Assembly: GCA_963709525.1 (NCBI GenBank)
Contig: CAVPXB010000022.1
Coordinates: 98,415-162,414 of the forward strand
DNA: 64,000 bases
Direction: 5' to 3'
Origin: CAIWHR01 sp963709525
Lineage (GTDB): Bacteria > Pseudomonadota > Gammaproteobacteria > Burkholderiales > Casimicrobiaceae
In this document: positions 36,938 through 44,856 of the stretch, one piece after another
How the letters are laid out: the number at the start of each line of letters is the position of its first letter
Numbering within the stretch: the first letter of the stretch is position 1
The notes under the pieces: model-generated
Told to the model about the DNA's origin: nothing
The model's input: only the letters and a program-made list of their open reading frames with translations
Databases searched by the model: none
Made by a program: the position numbers and the translations under genes

Positions 36938-38045
36938 CTAGATGATGGTCTGAGACGTCTCGGAGTCGAACACATGCGTTCTTCGCCATTTTCAGATCGA
37001 CTTGCAGCGCATCACCGACGCGAAGCGGATTTTCCGGTACCTCCATCTTGGCGACGATCGAATGCGCACCGCACGTCAGATGAGCGAATATCTCCGAGCC
37101 CAGGGTTTCCACGACTTCGGCCTGCGTCATGATCGTGTTTCCGCCATCGGCCCCTGCCGAGGAATCGTGCGCCACGATGATCCTCCGGCCGAACGCCGAA
37201 CACGACTTGCCGGCCAAGAAACGGTTCGAAGCCGCGAGCGAAACGACTCGGGCACCTTGACCCGGAGTGCGCCGGCTTCGATGAAAAGGTCGCCGTCTGC
37301 ATCGACCACCTTGGCGTCGATGAAATTCATCGCCGGCGAGCCGATGAAGCCGGCGACGAAGCGGCTTGCCGGATTCAAGTAGACCTCCATCGGTGTACCA
37401 ATTTGCTGCAGGAGACCGCTTGCTCATGATGAAGATCCGGTCGGCCATCGTCATGGCCTCGACCTGATCGTGAGTTACGTAGATGATGGTGGCACCGAGA
37501 CGGCGATGAAGCTTGCTGATCTCGGCGCGCATCGCGACGCGCAGCTTGGCATCGAGGTTGGAGAGCGGCTCGTCGAACAGGAACAGCTTCGGCTTGCGCA
37601 CGATCGCCCGCCCCACCGCTACGCGCTGCCGCTGGCCGCCGGACAGTTCCTTCGGCTTCCTCTCCAGCAGTTCGTTGAGACCCAGGATGTCCGAGGCCTC
37701 CTCCACGCGGGCATCGATTTCCTTCTGAGGGAGCTGCCGGATCTTGAGCCCGAAGCCCATGTTCTCGCGGATGTTCATGTGCGGATACAGGGCGTAGTTC
37801 TGGAACACCATGGCGATGTCCCGATCCTTGGGCGGCATGTCGTTGACGCGCGTATCGCCGATGTAGATGTCGCCGGAGCTGATCGTTTCGAGGCCGGCGA
37901 TCATGCGCAGCGCAGTCGTCTTGCCACAGCCCGAGGGCCCCACCAGAACGGCGAACTCCTTGTCCTGGATTGTGATGGACAGGTCGTCGACGGCCTTGAT
38001 CGCGCCGAACTGCTTCACGACGTTCTTCAGGGTCACACCAGACAT
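36938..38045 (-). CDS. sugar ABC transporter ATPase, MsmK/UgpC/MalK type (several frameshifts)
   Basis: The ATPase domain is intact in the first frame: Walker A GPSGCGKTT, signature LSGGQRQRVAVGRAI and Walker B LFLFDEPLSNLDA. After DRIFIMS (about 37420) the frame shifts to GLLQQIGTPMEVYLNP, again near 37235 into the regulatory OB-fold part, and again near 36975 to the typical end THVFDSETSQTII. Corrected length is about 369 residues. It is the first gene of the operon. Confidence 0.8.
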
Positions 38046-38593
38046 GACGCCGACCTCGTTGATTGAAACCCGCGTATGGCGGGCCGCGCGCTTATCGCTT
38101 GCATCCCAGGAGTTGATGGTCGCGCGGTTCGCAGTCTTCCCATTTCCCGTGCCCATTGGAACGGCCGACGCGCAAATCCTTATCGATCCATCCAGGAGCT
38201 CCATCGTTCACCTGGGGCGGTGGCCGACGACCGTTGCCGTGAACGTCACGCTCGAGGCCAAGTGGACTGCGCTGCCGGAACTCGTAAGTGCCGTTAAACC
38301 TGGTGCGGAAACAGTCGCCTGAGATTGGGTCGTACTGGCGCATAGGAACAACATCGCAGCGACGGGCAAACAGCAAACGACCGAACCGAAGCGGTGCGTC
38401 GAAATGAACCATCCGCCAGGGCAGTTGATGGCCCAAGCAACTGGTTTATGTTAGTCGCATCGCCATCGACGACTTTGCGCCAAGTCAAGGTCGTGCACGG
38501 TTCGGGTGCCGTCCGCCAAACGTGTAGCGGGGGCCGCGTCCAGATGTTGGGATGCCATGCAACTGCCGCGGGTGGTGGATCAAAGCATTTCGC
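38046..38593. other. 548-bp intergenic stretch
   Basis: It contains only short frames without recognisable motifs. It presumably includes the promoter of the ABC operon, but no clear -35/-10 was identified. Confidence 0.4.
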
Positions 38594-39079
38594 TCAACAT
38601 CGCCTCGCGCGGCGCTGTGCGGCGAACGCGACCAGTGCCACGACCAACGCGCTGCCTACCGGAACCCAGGGCGCGAGCGGCACCGGCTGGGTCGACGTTG
38701 CCGCCCCCGCGAGCTGCAAGTGAAAATGGGTGTTGACGTCCCTTTGGCCGGGAAGCAGGTCGATTGGTACACCGGGCAATGTGCAGCCGGTCACCGTCAA
38801 CGCGCTCGAACAGCTGAAAAAGAACGGGTCGGCGGGCGTCCCGGTGCCGGCGACGAGCACGCAGGCGGGATACGGCGGCGATTGCAACGTGCAACTCCCG
38901 ACGTCGCCGGTGATGACGGTCGCGGGGCCGAAACGGCGGACCGACCAGGCGTAGGTCGAGTTGGTGGGCCCGGTCGAGTGCGAGGTTGTGGTTGACTCGG
39001 TCCACACCTGTGCGAAGGCCAATGGCGGCAGTCCCAGCGTGAGCGCGATGGCGATGATGATGCGCGGTGCGTTGAGCAC
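38594..39079 (-). CDS. secreted protein with C-terminal sorting-like tail
   Basis: The 161-residue protein has a signal peptide (cut near AFAQ) and a Ser/Thr-rich middle part with two Cys pairs. The end is PLAPWVPVGSALVVALVAFA followed by RR residues, a tripartite sorting tail like those handled by exosortase-family (XrtH/IPTL type) systems rather than PEP-CTERM. I chose GTG 39079, with AAGGGAA before it, because the signal peptide starts there. The function is unknown. Confidence 0.6.
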   Translation of the reverse strand: MLNAPRIIIAIALTLGLPPLAFAQVWTESTTTSHSTGPTNSTYAWSVRRFGPATVITGDVGSCTLQSPPYPACVLVAGTGTPADPFFFSCSSALTVTGCTLPGVPIDLLPGQRDVNTHFHLQLAGAATSTQPVPLAPWVPVGSALVVALVAFAAQRRARRC

Positions 39080-39496
39080 AGTCTTGTTCCCTTCACGATG
39101 ATACTGCGCGTCGATCCCGGCGGAGCGCGCGGCGCGAGTCCTTGAGGGCACGACGGTACATCATCGTGCCACGAATAAGCTGCCACAGGTCGAGGAGCAG
39201 CGCTTTCGCTGACCATGGCAGCGCGCCCAGCATGATGCGCCGCCGACGGGCCGGTGGCCGGATCTGCGCATGGGCGCAACGTTTTTTTGCGTCGCGCGCA
39301 TGAACATGCCGCAGGATCTGCGTAGGGGTGCGCCGGGTCGTCAGATAGGCGTGGGCGAATCGAGTCTGGCAATACTCCGACCCTCTGCGCTCGTGGCATC
39401 GTTGCCTCGACAGCTCCGACGGAGTCCAATATGTCGAATTGACCGTTCGGGTCGCGCGGCCCGCGCTGACGACGGTCAGACAGAGAGGAGAAATCC
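39080..39496. other. 417-bp divergent intergenic region
   Basis: It separates the sorting-tail protein from a small secreted protein on the other strand. The only clear signal is the strong ribosome site GAGAGGAGAA before 39497. Confidence 0.45.
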
Positions 39497-39733
39497 ATGA
39501 CCAAGGCTATCGCCCTGATCCTCGTTGCCGTTCTCGCCGGCTTCGGCTTTCATGCCTTCGCGCAGGTTCGAGCGGACGCTCGCCCTGCCATCACGCCGAT
39601 TGGCAACTCGTCCTCCAACGGCATCTCGTTCGCCTGGTTCTACGACTCGATCGAGCGGGTGGTCTATGTCTGCCGTACCGGGCATGGCAGTGGAGATGTC
39701 GTTGAGTGCAAGGCCAAAACGCCTTTCCCGTAG
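39497..39733 (+). CDS. small secreted protein
   Basis: The 78-residue protein has a signal peptide (cut near AFAQ/V), then a 55-residue mature chain with two Cys (YVCRTGHG and VVECKAK) and an aromatic WFYDS patch. The ribosome site GAGAGGAG is strong. I do not recognise the family by function. Confidence 0.7.
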   Translation: MTKAIALILVAVLAGFGFHAFAQVRADARPAITPIGNSSSNGISFAWFYDSIERVVYVCRTGHGSGDVVECKAKTPFP

Positions 39734-39864
39734 CGCGGAGAGGAGGCGCTGACGCCGGCATCGGAACGCTCAGGCGCTACGATCTGCGCCGCGCCATTGG
39801 AAACATGAGTGCGACCGGATACGGCGCGCTTACTGGGTGCGCTACGTATCGTGCCGCCACCAAC

Positions 39865-39886
39865 GACAAACCCCGCCGCAGCGGGG
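39865..39886 (-). terminator. rho-independent terminator after SGNH gene
   Basis: On the minus strand the hairpin CCCCGCTGCGGCGGGG is followed by TTTGTCG. It belongs to the shared PEP-CTERM 3' cassette; one hairpin pair differs from the other copies. Confidence 0.75.
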
Positions 39887-39907
39887 CTGTCGTCGGAGCG
39901 GAAACGG

Positions 39908-40879
39908 TTACTGCCTGCGGCGCGAGAAGGCGAGACCGGCGAGACCGAGGGCGAGGCCGAGGAGGGCGAGGGTTGCGGGTTCGGGAATCGATTGCAACCC
40001 GTCGACGAATTTGCCCGCCAGAATCTCGTGGCCGCGCGTCGTCGGGAAACGAGTATCCCAATAGAGGTATTGATTCGGACTTCCACAGATAGTCGTTCCC
40101 GAATAGCAGGAGTCAGTTACGTTGGTGAGGCCGTAGGCTCCGGGGTTCGCGACCATGTTGTTGACCGCCGCGAAGGTGTCGAACTCGGTGATGTCGATCA
40201 TGGGAAGTGCAGCGCCAAGCTGCGTCATAATCACCTGCAATTGCGCATTGAACGCAAGGCTCCACGCACGCGCAAGGGCCTGCGTGCCGGAAGGACTGGA
40301 ACGGAGGAAAGGCGTCAGCGAGAGGTCCGGCATGTTGGGCACGAAGAAATGCCTTGCGCCCAACCCCCCCAGAGTCATGATCGAGTCCGCGATGTTACTC
40401 AATGCCAAGGACAATTCGTCCGGCACTAGCGGACCAGCGGGGAAAAAGAAGTTGTCCGCTCCGGCCCAGACGACATAAAGCGCGTCAGGGTCGGCGAACG
40501 GTCCGACGATTTGCGTCTGATAGGCGGCGATCTGTGTTCCCACTCCGGGGAAATTGGAGATGCCGATGGTTGACGCGGTTCCGCCGTCGACACCGTTGCC
40601 AATGCCGGTCGTGGCACCGATCCATGCATAATCGATCAGCGGCACGCCCAGCTGCTGCGCGAGGTACTCCACCGCAACCGGTCCATTGGATCGGCGGCCA
40701 AGATAATACGGCGGACTTGGCGGGACAGCGCCTGATGTCTTGGCGTAGAGGTTGCCATTATCCGAATAGCCGTCTCCGAATACGTAGAGGCGGGTGTATG
40801 CCGATTGCGCCGAGAACGAAATCAGCAAGAGAAGGCAGGAGCAAACGACCGCTGTGATTGGCGACCGAATCCCTCGCAT
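39908..40879 (-). CDS. SGNH/GDSL hydrolase-like PEP-CTERM protein lacking the nucleophile Ser
   Basis: The 323-residue protein has a signal peptide (1-26), block I VFGDGYSDNGN, block III-like WAGADNFFF, a C-terminal DTRFPTTRGHE with the Asp-His pair, and the tail PEPATLALLGLALGLAG with FSRRRQ. In block I the catalytic Ser of GDS is Gly37 (codon GGC, one base from AGC), so the esterase may be inactive. A sigma-54 promoter lies about 120 bp upstream and a shared terminator follows. The AAGGAGG ribosome site supports the ATG at 40879. Confidence 0.88.
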   Translation of the reverse strand: MRGIRSPITAVVCSCLLLLISFSAQSAYTRLYVFGDGYSDNGNLYAKTSGAVPPSPPYYLGRRSNGPVAVEYLAQQLGVPLIDYAWIGATTGIGNGVDGGTASTIGISNFPGVGTQIAAYQTQIVGPFADPDALYVVWAGADNFFFPAGPLVPDELSLALSNIADSIMTLGGLGARHFFVPNMPDLSLTPFLRSSPSGTQALARAWSLAFNAQLQVIMTQLGAALPMIDITEFDTFAAVNNMVANPGAYGLTNVTDSCYSGTTICGSPNQYLYWDTRFPTTRGHEILAGKFVDGLQSIPEPATLALLGLALGLAGLAFSRRRQ

Positions 40880-40997
40880 GGTCTTCCTCCTTGCAGGATG
40901 CAGCGGACGCCGTATCAGCTACCGCTGCCGGCTAGAGAAGTCCAGCCCCGAAAGGCCGGCGTTGAGGAGGCGCACTCATCCTCTTTGTCAAACCGCA

Positions 40998-41013
40998 AGC
41001 AAGCGACGTGCCG
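40998..41013 (-). promoter_or_regulatory. sigma-54 (-24/-12) promoter
   Basis: CGGCACGTCGCTTGCT on the minus strand differs from TGGCACG-N4-TTGCT only at the first base. It is about 120 bp upstream of the SGNH PEP-CTERM gene. Confidence 0.75.
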
Positions 41014-41229
41014 ACCACAATAATCATATGGTTATGAGTTTCCTCCCAAGCGAGTGTCAATTCCTTCGACATTGACGACCCGCGGAATGACTATCGTCTG
41101 CGGCGTTCTGTCTCAGCGCCCGCCGACCTCGACGACGCCGAACTCGACGCGGCCCGCGTTAACCGCGCGTGGCCCGCGTTGCATCGTGATTGTCCTTCGG
41201 GCAGCATATTGCCGGAGGCACCTATCGCG

Positions 41230-41448
41230 ATGAGTTCCTGGTCCTGTCCGCACGATCTCGACAACGTCTGCCAAAAGGTAGTTGGCGCGCGCTGCGATCC
41301 CGGCATGCGGGGCTGCGTCTTGCACGGACGATTCAGGTTCGCGCGAGATGAGGACGGGACCGTTCGCAAGCCGGTTAAGGCGGTGCCGGAGTCGTCCTCA
41401 ACGACGCCATCAAGCAAGCCGGGGCCACAAGGGCGTCGCGGACCCTAA
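41230..41448 (+). CDS. small Cys-rich conserved-looking protein
   Basis: The 72-residue protein has its cysteines at the start: SWSCPHDLDNVCQKVVGARC and MRGCVLHGRFRF. The CPH...C...CDPGMRGC spacing looks like a metal-binding or Fe-S knuckle. I recall similar short betaproteobacterial proteins but cannot name a function. It is isolated between two PEP-CTERM genes on the other strand. Confidence 0.5.
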   Translation: MSSWSCPHDLDNVCQKVVGARCDPGMRGCVLHGRFRFARDEDGTVRKPVKAVPESSSTTPSSKPGPQGRRGP

Positions 41449-41545
41449 ACCGTTCGGCAATTTGTCGAAGACCGCCTTGCGCCAGCAGTCGGGATTCTCG
41501 ACGGTCGTGAGAGGTCACGCTGCAGCGTCAGCGGTGCAGAATGCG

Positions 41546-41902
41546 ATGATGGACCGCGATCTCGAGCCCATCGCCAATGCGCTCGCCGATCTGCCAAACA
41601 AGCACCTCCGGTCGCTCGGCGGTTCCATCAACGCCATGCCGGCGTCTTTGGTCCTTGCATGGTTTGCGGGCCTCGTCCTGTGGGAACGGAAACGACGCTT
41701 CGGCGAAGTGCCCGGTGACTTGCCCGAGCCGGGGATCCCACCCGAACAGTTGCCGATAGCCATGCTGCTGCTGAACATCTTTGCGGAGCCATTCCGGGCT
41801 GACGCCAAGGTGCAGGAGCTTGAACCGCCGATCCGTTTGTTCGAGGCGGCGGCGGCCCGTCTGGTGACCGAGTTGGGGCGAGGCGGGGCGCGGGTTCGGT
41901 AG
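41546..41902 (+). CDS. hypothetical protein
   Basis: The possible 118-residue protein begins MMDRDLEPIANALADLPN and is helix-rich with no membrane segment. No family is recognised. The antisense frame is also open, so the coding strand is uncertain. It is kept because its amino acid mix is reasonable. Confidence 0.35.
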   Translation: MMDRDLEPIANALADLPNKHLRSLGGSINAMPASLVLAWFAGLVLWERKRRFGEVPGDLPEPGIPPEQLPIAMLLLNIFAEPFRADAKVQELEPPIRLFEAAAARLVTELGRGGARVR

Positions 41903-42073
41903 CGGCGCACTGCGCGACGGCCCCAGGGATGTCAAACTGGCTTCGACACGGACGAGGCGCCACCGGACCCCGCGGGGACATGGATTCGGAGCCCGCACCT
42001 CAGCCGCCATCAGCCCTTCAGCGCACCGGGGTGCCTGATCTACGTGAAGGTCGGGCATCTCGCCGACGAGTAA

Positions 42074-42095
42074 GACAAACCCCGCCGGAGCGGGG
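42074..42095 (-). terminator. rho-independent terminator after PEP-CTERM gene
   Basis: The hairpin CCCCGCTCCGGCGGGG is followed on the minus strand by TTTGTC. It is the third copy of the shared 3' cassette. Confidence 0.8.
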
Positions 42096-42124
42096 TTGTC
42101 GTCGGAGCGGAATCGGTTAATCAG

Positions 42125-43007
42125 TTACTGCTTGCGGCGCGAGAAGCCGAGACCGGCGAGGCCGAGGCCGAGGAGCGCCAGAGTAGCTGGCTCCGGTATG
42201 ACCCGTAGCGAGTAGCCGTCTGCCTGAGAAAGCCGCATGAAATCACCCGTTGTGCCTATGTCACCATCCAGGTCGATGAAAATATCCGCCAGCATCGGGT
42301 CGAAAAAGTCGACACTCGCGCTACCGCCGAGCCCGGCAGCCACCGTTGCATTCAGCGATAACGTCAGCGCGAAGGGTATTCCGAGGTCGACCAGAAAGCC
42401 GTTCGAGCGAACGGTGGTATCGATGTAATGAGTCGTCTCCATCTGCCTCGTAGCACTGGGGAGGCAATGTACCCGGAGTGTTTGGGTAACCGGGGATATC
42501 GATGCAAACTGCGCCGAGATTGGCAGTGCCGTTCATAACCAGCACCGAGGTTCCACTGGGGACCTCTGGGGAGGCCCGAAAGGAGAGTATGTGAGTGAAA
42601 CTGGCGACGCTTCCGACGCTGGCCGCGAAATCACCTTTGAAGTAGATGTCGGCAAAAAGGAGCGCGCTCGCGGCGGGACCCGACAGCTCTTGCCACCGAC
42701 GTGTCGTCGCAAAGCCCGCGATCGAGGGCGTCGTCGTTCCGTCTGATGTAGTACTGACTTGGATCTTCGCGTCCAAATCAAGCGGTGACGCATACACGTC
42801 GGCGGTGTTGGCGGCAGAGACGTACGACAACTGTTGCGCGCTGTTGGTGTAATTCCGCCCGGGCTCATTTTGCAGCCCATCGCTGGGAGTGATGCCTAGG
42901 TTGACGAAATTGGCGACGATTTCGGCCGAGCTTGCGACTTGGGCAAACATCGCGAGACAGAGGGCGAGCGCCAGTGAAAGGTGACCGAGCTGCCGCATTT
43001 TGGCCAT
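42125..43007 (-). CDS. PEP-CTERM secreted protein (one frameshift)
   Basis: The signal peptide begins MAKMRQLGHLSLALALCL. The first frame covers about 190 residues to CYEA, and after a one-base shift near 42445 a second frame continues from TTHYIDTTVRS to the tail PEPATLALLGLGLAGLGFSR. The mature part looks like a beta-rich choice-of-anchor domain (DIYFKGDF and FFDPMLADIFID). A sigma-54 site lies about 47 bp upstream. The biochemical function is unknown. Confidence 0.75.
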
Positions 43008-43053
43008 ATCGTTTCTCCTTGCATTTACGAGCGAGACGACTCCTCGGACTTGA

Positions 43054-43069
43054 AGCATATCGCGCGCCA
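43054..43069 (-). promoter_or_regulatory. sigma-54 (-24/-12) promoter
   Basis: TGGCGCGCGATATGCT on the minus strand matches TGGCACG-N4-TTGCT except at two positions. It is 47 bp upstream of the PEP-CTERM start at 43007. Confidence 0.65.
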
Positions 43070-43276
43070 AGCCGCGAAGCCCATGATTTCTATATGGTTA
43101 TGCCGCAGACTGATTCACGGTTGTAAAGAATCTCGACAGCCGGCTGATCTGAGTCTGAGTTTCAGGCCCATCGCTCCTGCGAAATGGGGCGCGCGATGGG
43201 TCTCGGGCGCACATCAGATGCCAACGTCCCATACGACGATTCGGCGGGTGTTTGGCGCGTTGTTCGCCGCCACAAA

Positions 43277-43300
43277 CAACAAACCCCGCCGGAGCGGGGC
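43277..43300 (-). terminator. rho-independent terminator after PEP-CTERM gene
   Basis: The hairpin CCCCGCTCCGGCGGGG is followed by TTTGTTG on the minus strand. It is the fourth copy of the shared 3' cassette. Confidence 0.8.
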
Positions 43301-43320
43301 TGTCGTCGGAGCGGAATCGG

Positions 43321-44152
43321 TTACTGCTTGCGGCGGGAGAAGCCGAGACCGGCGAGGCCGAGGCCGAGAAGGGCGAGGGTGGCGGGTTCGGGTAGGTCAG
43401 TCGAGATCTTCGTAACGCTCAACTCAGTGAAGTCGAATGCCGTGTACGGTTCGTTGGGCGCGATGAAATCGACCCGTAGGAAACCATCCCACCCACCGCC
43501 GGCGTGTGCGGTAAAGACTTCGGTGAAGTTCAACAATGCCGAGGCGGCCTGAATCAGGCCGTCGGCGGCACCCGGTTGGGTTGTCAAGGTGACGGTCCGT
43601 GCAGGAGCCGACGCGAACGTAAGCGTGACGTTCGCAGGGACGACGTCGTAGTCCCCGAAAATGAGGTTGAAGAACAACTGCGTCGACGGGTCCACGTCTG
43701 CCGTAGCGACGAAGAATTTGTACACGAAGCTAGGCTGGTTCGGGGTCGCAGGCCCAGCCGGATCGGGGAAATCCGGTCCGGTGAAACTGGTCGAGAGCGA
43801 AATGTCGGTCCACTTGGACCCGGACGACCCATTGTCGATGAAGCCGCTGCCACCGACTGGCGCGGTGTTCGCTTTTTCCGCGGCCGACCGATTGTCAAAG
43901 TCATCGCCGCTGCCGGTCGCAACCGAGCCGTTACTTGTTGCGATCCGGAAGGAACTCAGTCTGCTGCAAGAGGTTGTTGCCGTTGGTGTCGGCTGGCGTG
44001 TTGTGCGGGGATCCCGTGGCCCTGACCAGTCCTGCCGTGGGCGCGTAGCCAAACCCGTCGAGATCGCCAAGCCGGATGAAATTGAATGGAACCGCCATCG
44101 CGGACGGAACCAGCAGCAACGCCGCAACCGCAACGCCAAGTCTCTTGCTCAT
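43321..44152 (-). CDS. PEP-CTERM secreted protein (one frameshift)
   Basis: The N-terminus MSKRLGVAVAALLLVPSAMA is a signal peptide followed by VPFNFIRLGDLDGFGY. That frame stops near 43931, and the rest (from NGSVATGSGDDFDNRSA to the tail PEPATLALLGLGLAGLGFSR) continues in the next frame. The switch is near 43945. The body resembles beta-sandwich anchor domains. A sigma-54 site lies about 215 bp upstream, separated from the gene by a repeat element. Confidence 0.75.
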
Positions 44153-44208
44153 GATCGTAGGTTTCATTCCCCGCTCCCCGTTGTGGAACTGCAGTTTCGG
44201 CGCTCTCC

Positions 44209-44339
44209 TATTGATCCGGCATGAATCTGATTGAACCGTTCGCCCTGAGCTTGTCGAAGGGCCCGCGTTGAGTCAATCGAAGGGGCTTCGACGGGCTCAG
44301 CCCGAACGGAAATTCATACATCACCGTGCCGGATCAATA
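44209..44339. repeat. 131-bp palindromic element (REP pair with outer inverted repeats)
   Basis: The outer 13-bp perfect inverted arms are TATTGATCCGGCA and TGCCGGATCAATA. The inner arms, CCGTTCGCCCTGAGCTTGTC and the facing CTTCGACGGGCTCAGCCCG, are a widespread proteobacterial REP type. It has no coding capacity. It sits between the sigma-54 site at 44368 and the gene start at 44152. Confidence 0.75.
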
Positions 44340-44367
44340 GTCGACAAACAGTTGCGGACCAAGGCGA

Positions 44368-44383
44368 CGCAACGATTGTGCCA
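44368..44383 (-). promoter_or_regulatory. sigma-54 (-24/-12) promoter
   Basis: TGGCACAATCGTTGCG on the minus strand matches TGGCACG-N4-TTGC at all but one of the core positions. It points at the PEP-CTERM gene starting at 44152. Confidence 0.7.
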
Positions 44384-44856
44384 AGATAATGATTCTTATT
44401 CACATCATATGCTTAGGTCCGCCTTCGGATCGACCCGAGGGTTTGAGTGTAAAATTTTTCGACACTCGATTGGGAGCAGAACCGGCGGCGGGGGCTGGAC
44501 TTCCCGCTGCAGCCGCCGGAAGCCGCCATCGGGGGACCGGCTCGCCGGATGGGGTCGCAGGCGTCCAGCCGCCGCTATCGTGTGAGCAACTTTGGCGGGT
44601 TCATGTTTCCAGTGTTCTGCTTCGTAGATAGAGGTACCAAGGAAAACGATGGATTCCGATTCGTGGCAAGGCGCAAACCGCAGCAATAGCCCATGCTATT
44701 GCGAGGATTTGCAACGCCGCCACGGACCGGAAGGCGCGTTTTACGGTGCCGATATCTGCGAAGCAGAGCACTAGGCCCCGCAATGCGACTGCCGCCCTCG
44801 CTGGTTCGGCCCGCGCCGCACGCTCCTTCCATCGCTGGGTCGGGCGATAATGCCGG
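44384..44856. other. 473-bp divergent intergenic region
   Basis: No gene is seen. It holds the second copy of the structured repeat (44665-44735) and presumably the promoter of the GHKL ATPase gene, though no good hexamers were found. Confidence 0.45.
44665..44735 (-). repeat. dispersed structured repeat, copy 2
   Basis: It is the reverse orientation copy of 30874-30945. The inner stem is GCAATAGC-ATGG-GCTATTGC, while the outer arms are unchanged, so the changes keep base pairing. Confidence 0.65.

Noticed and set aside
38092..38436. Minus-strand frame starting MGHQLPWRMVHFD
   Set aside because: There is no domain, no ribosome site and no conserved motif. It lies in the promoter region of the sugar ABC operon.
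43448..43460. GTTGGGC resembling an attC R' box
   Set aside because: It lies inside the PEP-CTERM coding sequence, without an R'' partner or inner hairpin.
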